DNA of 20,859 nucleotides. Origin: a bacterium (GTDB lineage: Bacteria; Latescibacterota; UBA2968; UBA8231). The notes below the pieces were generated by a model. The model saw only the letters and a program-made list of their open reading frames with translations, ran no database searches and was not told the origin of the DNA. Below, piece after piece: positions 1 through 5,989 of this stretch (position 1 is the first letter of the stretch; every line of letters starts with the position of its first letter). Made by a program: the position numbers and the translations under genes. Location of the stretch: positions 1 to 20,859 of the forward strand of contig JAQCJA010000019.1 in NCBI GenBank assembly GCA_027593305.1, written 5' to 3'.

Positions 1-1
1 G

Positions 2-199
2 GCTGATGACGAATGTGCCTTGTGGTTTGATGGTGGTCTGCTCGTCTACGCTGACGCAGCGTGGCTACCAACGGCAGCGCCATCCATACGTCTGGCAGCC
101 GAGGATCTGCGGGCCCTGTTCGACGCCGTCGCCGACAGCATAGCGATTGTAATACTTCCTGCAGATTGGGACGTTGCCCCCGAAACCGAACTGGACTGA
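2..199 (+). CDS. C-terminal fragment of an unrecognised protein
   Basis: An open frame enters from the left edge and runs 65 codons to a TGA at 197-199. No start codon lies in the window, so only the C-terminus is visible. It reads through segments such as DDECALWFDGGLLVYADAAW and LAAEDLRALFDAVADSIAIV and ends PETELD. It looks like a soluble alpha/beta protein tail, with an amphipathic helix followed by a hydrophobic strand. I do not recognise the family. Evidence that it is real: the frame is open for its whole visible length, and its stop lies 2 nt before the ATG of the next gene, a spacing typical of translational coupling. The final codons (GGACTGAGG) also supply a purine-rich ribosome-binding sequence for that gene. 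Confidence 0.6.
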   Translation, partial: ADDECALWFDGGLLVYADAAWLPTAAPSIRLAAEDLRALFDAVADSIAIVILPADWDVAPETELD

Positions 200-201
200 G
201 G

Positions 202-1533
202 ATGGCTGGCCTGCAAGCAGGTTGGGCACGACGTGACATCACTCCCGCCGAAGGCGCGCATATGGGTGGCTACTGGGGGCGCAGTTCCGGGGCCACCGGC
301 GTCCACGATCCTTTGTTCGTGCGCGTGGTCGTCTGGCGGGGCGCTGGTGGCGGCGCTGTGCTGATCAGCCTTGATCTTGTTGCCCTAACGGCGGAACGGG
401 TTGCCAGAATCCGTCACGATGTGAGTGCCGCGCTGCCATTCGTGGCACAAGGTGCGGTCCTGGTCTGCTGCTCCCACACACATGCAGGGCCATTGACCAT
501 CCCGTTCCGTGGCATGGGGGACATGGATCCGGCCTATCTCGAGCAGATCTGCGTTGCCACTGAAGCCTGCGCCCGTGAGGCAGCCGCGGAACTGTCCGAG
601 GCCAGCTTGAGATATGCGAAGCCCAAAGTGCAGATCGGCATCAACCGCCGGCAGGCCCGTGCGGGGAACACGGTTCTTGGCCAGAACCCGGATGGGCCCG
701 TCGTCACCCATGCGCACGTACTGGTAATGGTGACGGCCCGCGGGCGGGCCATTCTCTTTCAGCATGCCTGTCATCCCGTGGTCCTCGGTAATGCCAATCA
801 CGAGATCAGTGCCGATTTTCCCGGTGCCGCCTGCGCACAGGTCGAGCGCCGTACGGGGAGCTTCGCCGTGTTCATCAATGGTGCGGCGGGAGATATCAAC
901 CCACGAATCACGGGTGGCACCTTCGCAGACGTTGATCATCTGGGTCGGGAACTTGGCGCCGCCGTCGTTGAGGGGGCGACCACAGCGACGCCTCTGCAGG
1001 CGACGACTGTCAATTGGCAGCGCCGCTACCTGCACTTGCCGTTGCTGTCACCTCCTGCAGCGGTGAGAGCCGTGTGTGAACAGGCGGTCCTGAGGCTGAA
1101 GGCGGCGCTGAAATCGGGTGGGGATGAATGGGCTCAACGCGTGTCCCGCGCGCAGCTGGATTGGTCTCGCGCGTGCCTCAATGCAGCTGGCCAGCCATCG
1201 CCGCCGTCACCCCAGGTCTTCGAGATCCAGGGGCTGCGGATCGGTGGGCTGGTGTGGCTGGGGATGGAAGGTGAGATCTTCTCGCGGTACCAGCTGGACA
1301 TTGAGGCCGAGCAGCCGGATCCCGTCGTGCTGTGTGGCTTCGCCAATGGTTGCATCGGCTACGTGCCCACAAGTGACGAGTATGCCCGTGGCGGGTACGA
1401 GGTGGAAACGGCCTACAAGGTGTATCCGAGCGTGCTCATGATTGCACCCGAGAGTGATGCCATCATCCGCCACGAAGTCGTACAGATGCTGGCTGCGCTC
1501 AGGGCCGAACGCCCGGCGACAAATGGCCCCTGA
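202..1533 (+). CDS. Neutral/alkaline ceramidase-like hydrolase
   Basis: 443 residues from the ATG at 202, chosen because it follows GGACTGAGG and because homology-like sequence begins right there (residues 1-14, AGWARRDITPAEG). The open frame extends upstream to 61, but that part is arginine-rich and overlaps the preceding gene. Family hallmarks: the opening 'D-I-T-P' motif, GVHDPLFVR (about 33-41), SLDLVAL (56-62), CCSHTHAGP (89-97) with two histidines that would bind zinc, the strand FQHACHPVVLG near 193-203, SADFPG, and NGAAGDINPR near 237-246. Neutral ceramidases split ceramide into sphingosine and fatty acid, but most bacterial members of this N-terminal-like family are of unknown substrate. 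The Ser expected in the GDVSPN-type motif is replaced here (GDINPR), and no C-terminal Ig-like domain is present, so ceramidase activity should not be assumed. No signal peptide is seen. Confidence 0.82.
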   Translation: MAGLQAGWARRDITPAEGAHMGGYWGRSSGATGVHDPLFVRVVVWRGAGGGAVLISLDLVALTAERVARIRHDVSAALPFVAQGAVLVCCSHTHAGPLTIPFRGMGDMDPAYLEQICVATEACAREAAAELSEASLRYAKPKVQIGINRRQARAGNTVLGQNPDGPVVTHAHVLVMVTARGRAILFQHACHPVVLGNANHEISADFPGAACAQVERRTGSFAVFINGAAGDINPRITGGTFADVDHLGRELGAAVVEGATTATPLQATTVNWQRRYLHLPLLSPPAAVRAVCEQAVLRLKAALKSGGDEWAQRVSRAQLDWSRACLNAAGQPSPPSPQVFEIQGLRIGGLVWLGMEGEIFSRYQLDIEAEQPDPVVLCGFANGCIGYVPTSDEYARGGYEVETAYKVYPSVLMIAPESDAIIRHEVVQMLAALRAERPATNGP

Positions 1534-1556
1534 ACCTTCCGTACGCCCACCCGCTA

Positions 1557-1574
1557 GTGTAACGTCCGTTAAAT
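1557..1574 (+). repeat. Left terminal inverted repeat of IS630 element
   Basis: GTGTAACGTCCGTTAAAT, matching the inverted right end at 15 of 18 positions, preceded by TA at 1555-1556. Confidence 0.88.
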
Positions 1575-1582
1575 GCGTAGCA

Positions 1583-2671
1583 TTAATGCGGCGCGGTGGT
1601 CACGGCTGCCAGCGCCTCTTTGGCACGCTGGATCTTACGCAGGATTTCCTCGCCGTTCGCCTTCCAACGGTACGGTTTGGGGTCCAGATTCCTCTGCGTT
1701 AAATACGTCTCGATGTCGCTGACTAAGGCCCGCACGCTGGCGAAGCTGCCGTCGCGTACGACGTCCTGCGTCAACTCGCCGAAGAAGCGCTCCACCAGGT
1801 TCATCCACGACGCACTGGTCGGGGTGAAGTGAATATGGAAACGCGGATGCCGGGACAACCATTGGCGCACGCTGTCTTGCTTATGGGTTGCGTAGTTGTC
1901 CACGATCAGGTGCAACTCCAAGTCCTTCGGCGTCTCGCGGTCGACCTGCTTGAGAAAGCGCAGCCACTCGACGTGGGTGTGGCGTGCCTCCGTCCGCGCG
2001 ATCAACTTGCCATCGAGGTAGTTCAAGGCGGCGAATAACGTGATGGTGCCGTGGCGCTTGTAGTCGTGGGTCTTGGTACGGATCTCCCCCACCCCGAGCG
2101 GCAAGCCTAGCTGCGTCCGTTCCAGCGCCTGGCACTGAGTCTTCTCATCACAGCACAACACCAAAGCCCGCTCCGGTGGATTCAGATACAGACCGATCAC
2201 GTCCCAAAACTTCTCCTCGAAGCGCGGGTCTGTGGAGACCTTGAAGGTATTGATCAAGTGGGGCTTGATGTCGTTGGCTTGCCAGATACGGTGTACGCTG
2301 TCCGGCGACATGCCCACCGCCTTGGCCATCGTGCGAACGCTCCAGCGCTTGCGTGGCGCCAGCGGTTTCGTCGCCTGCGTGATGACCTGTTCCACCTTAT
2401 CGGTCGGCAGCGACGCAGGCCGACCTCTGCCCTTCGCATCTACCAGGCCCTCGATCCCGTCACGTTCGAAACGCTGGGACCACTTGTTCACGCACGCCAC
2501 GCTGATGCCCAGGTCCTGCGCCACCTGCACCTGCTTGACTCCTTGCGCACGACGCAGCACGATCGCCGCCCGCAGGCTGTCCCGCTTGGACGCGGTAGGC
2601 GCCTTGACGCGACGCTCCAGTTCATCCTGCTCTGCAGGCGTCAGTTCGACGCTGGTAATTGGCCTGGCCAT
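1583..2671 (-). CDS. IS630-family transposase (DDE, intact)
   Basis: 362 residues from the ATG at 2671. A GTG seven codons upstream (2692) is possible, but homology-like sequence begins near MARPITSVELT. It cuts and joins DNA at TA sites. The N-terminal half (about 1-140) holds two helix-turn-helix regions, QVAQDLGISVACVNKWSQRF (48-68) and an arm around MAKAVGMSPDSVHRIWQ (115-131), which bind the terminal repeats. The catalytic half has the acidic triad at D175 (CCDEKTQ), D258 (IVDNYATHK) and E294 (NLVERFF), with 35 residues between the second Asp and the Glu, which is normal for IS630/mariner relatives. The frame is unbroken with all three catalytic residues present, so it is probably functional. 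No Shine-Dalgarno precedes the start. Confidence 0.95.
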   Translation of the reverse strand: MARPITSVELTPAEQDELERRVKAPTASKRDSLRAAIVLRRAQGVKQVQVAQDLGISVACVNKWSQRFERDGIEGLVDAKGRGRPASLPTDKVEQVITQATKPLAPRKRWSVRTMAKAVGMSPDSVHRIWQANDIKPHLINTFKVSTDPRFEEKFWDVIGLYLNPPERALVLCCDEKTQCQALERTQLGLPLGVGEIRTKTHDYKRHGTITLFAALNYLDGKLIARTEARHTHVEWLRFLKQVDRETPKDLELHLIVDNYATHKQDSVRQWLSRHPRFHIHFTPTSASWMNLVERFFGELTQDVVRDGSFASVRALVSDIETYLTQRNLDPKPYRWKANGEEILRKIQRAKEALAAVTTAPH

Positions 2672-2677
2672 GCGCCA

Positions 2678-2706
2678 AACATAAGACACCAAATCTGTTA
2701 TTGCAA
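2678..2706 (-). promoter_or_regulatory. Candidate sigma-70 promoter of the transposase
   Basis: Read on the minus strand: TTGCAA (2706-2701), a 17-nt spacer, then TATGTT (2683-2678). The predicted transcription start falls at or next to the ATG at 2671, so the message would be leaderless, in keeping with the missing Shine-Dalgarno. The -10 box matches only 4 of 6 consensus bases. Confidence 0.4.
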
Positions 2707-2709
2707 CCT

Positions 2710-2727
2710 ATTTAACGTACACTACAC
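2710..2727 (-). repeat. Right terminal inverted repeat of IS630 element
   Basis: ATTTAACGTACACTACAC on the plus strand, the inverted partner of the left end, followed by TA at 2728-2729. Confidence 0.88.
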
Positions 2728-2903
2728 TAGCGTGCGCTGAAGAAGCGGTTGTCAGTACCGCCGGCGCCGATCTTCATCTCGACGCGCTTGCCACATCGTG
2801 GACAGCTGCCCTCGTATCGGGTGCCCGCTTTGTTGACGTAGACACGCGAGTACACGTTGCAGCACTGGAAGTGCACACCGAGAAATTTCCTCTTTTCTGC
2901 CAC
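2727..2903 (-). CDS. Small conserved CxxC protein (hypothetical)
   Basis: 58 residues from the GTG at 2903, preferred to the ATG at 2930 because GGGAG lies about 7 nt upstream of it. The protein has a Cys pair (FQCCNVYSR) at 14-15 and a CPRCGKRVE knuckle at 34-42, so it probably binds one zinc (or another metal) as a small zinc ribbon. Between the Cys pairs lies VYVNKAGTRYEG, and it ends with IGAGGTDNRFFSAR. I recognise the pattern as a small conserved hypothetical protein found in several environmental phyla; no function is assigned. The stop TAG (2729-2727) straddles the boundary of the IS630 element: T and A are the target duplication and G is the first base of the IS. The gene is convergent with the ceramidase-like gene and was only about 21 bp from it before the insertion. 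Confidence 0.75.
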   Translation of the reverse strand: MAEKRKFLGVHFQCCNVYSRVYVNKAGTRYEGSCPRCGKRVEMKIGAGGTDNRFFSAR

Positions 2904-3013
2904 GCTATTTCTCCCGCCCCGTTCTACCATCCCTTTTGGGGCACCCGGAGTAGATAATCAGCGAGCCCGCCGCCAAACGTCAAGTGGCGCGTCAGGAACG
3001 GAGTTCAGGGCGT

Positions 3014-3037
3014 TGCCCCGGGGCCGCCCAAGGGGCA
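3014..3037 (+). other. Hairpin in the leader of the YkgJ-like gene
   Basis: TGCCCC (3014-3019) and GGGGCA (3032-3037) are exact inverted repeats with a 12-nt loop, ending 12 nt before the ATG at 3050. No Shine-Dalgarno is visible between the hairpin and the start. It could affect translation, or be chance in GC-rich DNA. Confidence 0.3.
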
Positions 3038-3049
3038 TCTTCCTGATCC

Positions 3050-3769
3050 ATGAACGAGACCTCAAACCTGACCCGCCAGCAGCTGGATACACTGGCGACA
3101 GAACTCGACGCCATCTACGACGATGTGCCCTCTACCTGCTGCGCCAACTCGGGTGAGTGCTGTTCATTAACTGCCGCCGAGATGGATGAGGGGTGGGCGA
3201 CGATGTTCCCCCTGTACAAAGCGGAATACGCCCGTATCGCCGACCATGTGCGGCGCACGTTCGATGCCGAGCGCAGCGCCGGCCTCCTGTCGGTCACGGA
3301 TGAGCGGCCGCAGCGCTGCCCCTTTCTGGGTGAGAACAATGGTTGTACGATCTACCCCGTGCGCCCGTTGATCTGTCGCACGTATGCCGTGATGAATCCA
3401 GCCACCCTTGCCGAGGCTGTCGAACGACACCGCGATGAACTCCCGCAGCAATGGCTGCAGCAGTTCGTCCAACGCGAAAGTAGTATGGTCTGCCCCCGGG
3501 TCATGGTAACACAACCGGAAAAACTGCTGCGTCACGCATACAACGTCATCACCGGATCGTACGAGCGTGCCATGGAACGCCTCAGCAGCGACCTTGAGTT
3601 GGTCACAAAGGAACGAAGAAAACTGATCCAGCCGTTGATTGCCGGTCGGTCGTGGCCGCTGCGGTGGACCTGGGGTGGTTACAACGCCTTGTGCCTGACC
3701 CCGGTCGAGTGGGTCCGTGAGCAGTTGCGGAAGTACTGGCGTCGCTCTCAACTCAACGATCTTGACTGA
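3050..3769 (+). CDS. YkgJ-family Cys-cluster protein
   Basis: 239 residues. The ATG at 3050 is the only reasonable start, because an in-frame TGA lies two codons upstream (3044-3046). The YkgJ/CxxCxxCC family (putative zinc- or iron-chelating domain) is recognised by its conserved cysteines: STCCANSGECC (C30, C31, C37, C38), QRCPFL (C90), GCTIYPVRPLICRTY (C99, C109), and one more Cys at SSMVCPR (about 148). The phrase 'C-x-IYPVRPLICR' is the strongest family signature. The C-terminal part (about 165-239) is basic and helical with several Trp and has no family I recognise. The biochemical role of the family is not established; metal binding is inferred from the Cys pattern. It is first in a six-gene plus-strand run, with 17 nt to the next gene. 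Confidence 0.85.
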   Translation: MNETSNLTRQQLDTLATELDAIYDDVPSTCCANSGECCSLTAAEMDEGWATMFPLYKAEYARIADHVRRTFDAERSAGLLSVTDERPQRCPFLGENNGCTIYPVRPLICRTYAVMNPATLAEAVERHRDELPQQWLQQFVQRESSMVCPRVMVTQPEKLLRHAYNVITGSYERAMERLSSDLELVTKERRKLIQPLIAGRSWPLRWTWGGYNALCLTPVEWVREQLRKYWRRSQLNDLD

Positions 3770-3786
3770 AGGCAACTGCCGAACCC

Positions 3787-4113
3787 ATGCGTAGGATCTC
3801 CGCAGGTCAGGCGCAGGCTGGCGACATTGTCGCCGACCCCGTCATCAATGCGCAGGGACGCACGCTGCTGCCCAAGGGGGCACGCCTGTCGGCGGCCGTG
3901 CTCAGTCGGCTCCAGGGCTGGGGCGTGCAGGAGCTCTGTGTCGAAGGCGAGGACGAAACCCCTGCTGTCGCCGCAGAGGGCGCGACGATCGATGCTGATG
4001 CCGATCTGCTGGCGGCCCTCGAGCATCGTTTCGCCGCGTGGGAGGATGACGCGACGATGATGTACATCAAGAGTGTGGCCCGCCGCCACCTGTCTGCCGG
4101 GCGCCGGGGGTAG
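3787..4113 (+). CDS. Small leader-domain protein paired with HDOD
   Basis: 108 residues from the ATG at 3787. Residues 1-55 (RRISAGQAQAGDIVADPVIN, then LLPKGARLS and LQGWGVQELCVEG) resemble the short domain usually found N-terminal to HD-GYP domains (DUF3391-like: 'V.QLKPGM.L..PV.N..G..LL..G..LT...I..L...GV..V.V'). Here it is a free-standing protein, followed by an Ala/Asp-rich linker (about 56-75) and a C-terminal helix ending in basic residues. Its TAG stop (4111-4113) lies 5 nt before the HDOD start, so the two products are probably made together and may interact. The domain assignment rests on pattern memory, not a search. No strong Shine-Dalgarno is seen. Confidence 0.65.
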   Translation: MRRISAGQAQAGDIVADPVINAQGRTLLPKGARLSAAVLSRLQGWGVQELCVEGEDETPAVAAEGATIDADADLLAALEHRFAAWEDDATMMYIKSVARRHLSAGRRG

Positions 4114-4118
4114 TGGAC

Positions 4119-4967
4119 ATGGGCAAGACTGGAGTCGATCCGCAGGAACGCAAGGCGTTGGTGCGCGCCCGCATCGAACACTCGGGTACGTTGCCGACAC
4201 TGCCGCAGGTCATTGCCAGGATCGTGGAGATGGTCGATGACGAGCGCACCACAGCGCGGCAGCTCGGGGCGGAGATCGCCAAAGATCAGGTGGTCTCGGC
4301 AAAGGTCCTGAAGCTCGTCAACTCCGGGTTCTACGGATTCTCCCAGACGATTTCAACCATACCACACGCCGTTGCCATGCTTGGTTTTGACACGGTCAAG
4401 AGTCTCGTTCTCAGCTCAGGTGTTCTGGAGATGATGGACAATGCTCTGCCGGGGCTCTGGGATCACTCGCTGGCCTGCGCCCGGGCCTGCACGTTCATCG
4501 CCGAAGAGGCAGATCTTGAGGCACCCGAAGAGGTGAGTGTCATCGGCCTGCTGCACGATCTCGGCAAGGTCATCCTCAGCCAGACACTCGTCGACGACTT
4601 TGCCCGTATTCGCCAGCGTGCTGAGCGGGGGGCCATGCTGCTCGTGCAATCCGAGCTGGACGTACTCGGGTGCCATCACGGAGAGATCGGTGCCTGGCTC
4701 CTGAGCAAATGGGCATTGCCCGCCAAACTCACCCTGCCCATTGCTGACCATCACGACTTCCGGCCCAATCGGGACCACGCGCAGCGCACCGCGGCGGTGC
4801 ACCTGGCGGATGTGCTGGTGCGGGCAGAAGGCTTCGGTAGCGGCGGCGATCGGCGCATCCCGCAACTGGCAGCGGCTACTCTTGACACACTGGGCTTCGA
4901 CCTCGAACGAGTGGAGCGGATCATGAATCGCCTGCACGCCGACCTGGGCGAGTTGAGCCGCGCGTGA
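4119..4967 (+). CDS. HDOD-domain signalling protein
   Basis: 282 residues from the ATG at 4119, chosen because GGGGG lies about 8 nt upstream. A GTG at 4113 would add two residues but overlaps the previous stop. HDOD domains are HD-phosphohydrolase relatives usually lacking catalysis and used as output or scaffold modules in two-component and c-di-GMP pathways. Seen here: the family opening LPTLPQVIARIVEMVDD (25-41), the core KLVNSGFYGFSQTISTIPHA (65-84), AVAMLGFDTVKSLVLS (84-99), and remnants of the HD metal site, GLLHDLGK (143-150), CHHGEIGAWLLSKW (185-198) and ADHHDF (209-214). Retaining the HD and several His leaves residual metal binding possible. Its TGA overlaps the GTG of the next gene by 4 nt, which argues for a shared pathway with the PAS-HisKA protein. 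Confidence 0.88.
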   Translation: MGKTGVDPQERKALVRARIEHSGTLPTLPQVIARIVEMVDDERTTARQLGAEIAKDQVVSAKVLKLVNSGFYGFSQTISTIPHAVAMLGFDTVKSLVLSSGVLEMMDNALPGLWDHSLACARACTFIAEEADLEAPEEVSVIGLLHDLGKVILSQTLVDDFARIRQRAERGAMLLVQSELDVLGCHHGEIGAWLLSKWALPAKLTLPIADHHDFRPNRDHAQRTAAVHLADVLVRAEGFGSGGDRRIPQLAAATLDTLGFDLERVERIMNRLHADLGELSRA

Positions 4968-5989
4968 ACGGATTGCGCTCGCTTCCCATCGCGGCTGTGG
5001 TGATCGATGATGCCTTGCAGGTGCTCGATTGCAGCCGCCGGTGCCTGACCCTGTTCGGCGTCGGCGCCGACGCCGAACGTGTCGAAGCGGATCTCGGCCA
5101 GGCGCTGGCGGTGGCGACCGACCTGGGGGACGAGCTGGCTCTGGCCACAGCCCGGTTGGTGCAACCCGGTGATGCCGAAGCCTTCGAGTGGCGGCGCAAT
5201 GACCGCCTGCTCGAAGTAACAGCCATTGCCGATGATGATGGCGGCCGTACGTATCTGATCACCTTTGTTGATGTCACCGACACGCGCCGCCTGGAACAGA
5301 TACAGCAGCAGGCCCGCAACTATCTCGAACAGATTCTGGCCGATATTCCACTGGGTGTCGCCGTCCTCGATGACAACCTGCATATCACCTTTGTTAATGA
5401 CGCCGGGCTGCGGCAGTTGGGCCCCATGGGGGCAAAGACAGAACTGGTCGACGTCATCGGCGCGCAGATGACAGATCTTCTTCCGGGAGATGTGGGACAC
5501 CGCTGGTACGAACTCGGCGGGGTTGCGCGGGATGAGGGCCAACGAGCCGATGGCACACGGGAGTGCTTTGATCTGGCTGCCGGTGGCCAACTCGTTGTCG
5601 ATGTGGCAGCTCATCCGCTGCACGATCGACGGGGCAAATCCCTGGGTGCGATTCTCGTCATTGAGGACGTCACCGAGAAAGCGCGCCTCGAGAATGAACT
5701 GATCAGCATGGAGCGGCTGGCGACGGTGGGGCAGATGGTGATCACCGTCAACCATGAGATCAACAACCCTCTGGCGATTATTTCCACCAGTGCCCAGGCG
5801 GCGCGCCTGCTGAACCGTGATCTGGACGAGAAGACCGTCGCCAAACTGCTGACCATCGAAGCGCAGGTGAAACGCATCTCAGAAGTGACCGAACGCCTGC
5901 GCACGATGGAGCATGTCGAGTCGGATGACTACATCACAGACGGCCCGAAAATGATCAACATCCATAACCGCGAGAGTGGCGATGAGTGA
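4964..5989 (+). CDS. PAS-PAS-HisKA protein lacking an ATPase domain
   Basis: 341 residues from a GTG at 4964 that overlaps the HDOD stop (GTGA). Domain order: a degenerate PAS (about 1-105, ending LITFVDVTD), a short coiled linker (106-122), a clear PAS (about 123-240, IPLGVAVLDDNLHITFVNDAG … GAILVIEDVT), then a HisKA dimerisation/phosphoacceptor domain (about 241-318) with ERLATVGQMVITVNHEINNP and H264 as the phospho-accepting His. The gene then stops after 22 residues (VESDDYITDGPKMINIHN…), with none of the N, G1, F or G2 boxes of a HATPase_c domain. The stop overlaps the next start, and no kinase-like sequence appears in other frames downstream, so the shortness looks native and not a fresh truncation. 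It may be phosphorylated by another kinase or act as a dimerising sensor. No membrane segments are seen. Confidence 0.88.
   Translation: MNGLRSLPIAAVVIDDALQVLDCSRRCLTLFGVGADAERVEADLGQALAVATDLGDELALATARLVQPGDAEAFEWRRNDRLLEVTAIADDDGGRTYLITFVDVTDTRRLEQIQQQARNYLEQILADIPLGVAVLDDNLHITFVNDAGLRQLGPMGAKTELVDVIGAQMTDLLPGDVGHRWYELGGVARDEGQRADGTRECFDLAAGGQLVVDVAAHPLHDRRGKSLGAILVIEDVTEKARLENELISMERLATVGQMVITVNHEINNPLAIISTSAQAARLLNRDLDEKTVAKLLTIEAQVKRISEVTERLRTMEHVESDDYITDGPKMINIHNRESGDE

Larger units (their letters stand above)
1557..2727. mobile_element. Complete IS630-family insertion sequence
   Basis: A 1171-bp element carrying one transposase gene on the minus strand. Its 18-bp terminal inverted repeats match at 15 of 18 positions: left GTGTAACGTCCGTTAAAT (1557-1574), right, read inward, GTGTAGTGTACGTTAAAT (2727-2710). 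Both ends are flanked by TA (1555-1556 and 2728-2729), the target duplication that IS630/Tc1-mariner elements make. On both sides the TA sits inside CTAG. Similarity of the two ends continues for several bases past the 18-bp core. The intact ends and intact transposase suggest a fairly recent, possibly still mobile copy. It has inserted between the convergent ceramidase-like gene and a small CxxC protein gene, within the stop codon of the latter. Confidence 0.92.

Noticed and set aside
61..201. N-terminal extension of the ceramidase-like ORF from 61
   Set aside because: Arginine- and serine-rich, unlike the family, and overlaps the preceding open frame (2-199). The ATG at 202 has a ribosome-binding site and begins the homologous sequence.
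385..1035. 216-codon minus-strand open frame opposite the ceramidase-like gene
   Set aside because: No recognisable family; antisense shadow of a coding gene.
3167..3775. 202-codon minus-strand open frame opposite the YkgJ-like gene
   Set aside because: Antisense to a gene with a clear Cys signature; no motif of its own.
4751..5755. 334-codon minus-strand open frame opposite the HDOD and PAS genes
   Set aside because: Spans two well-supported plus-strand genes, has no domain signature and no start signals. Treated as a shadow.
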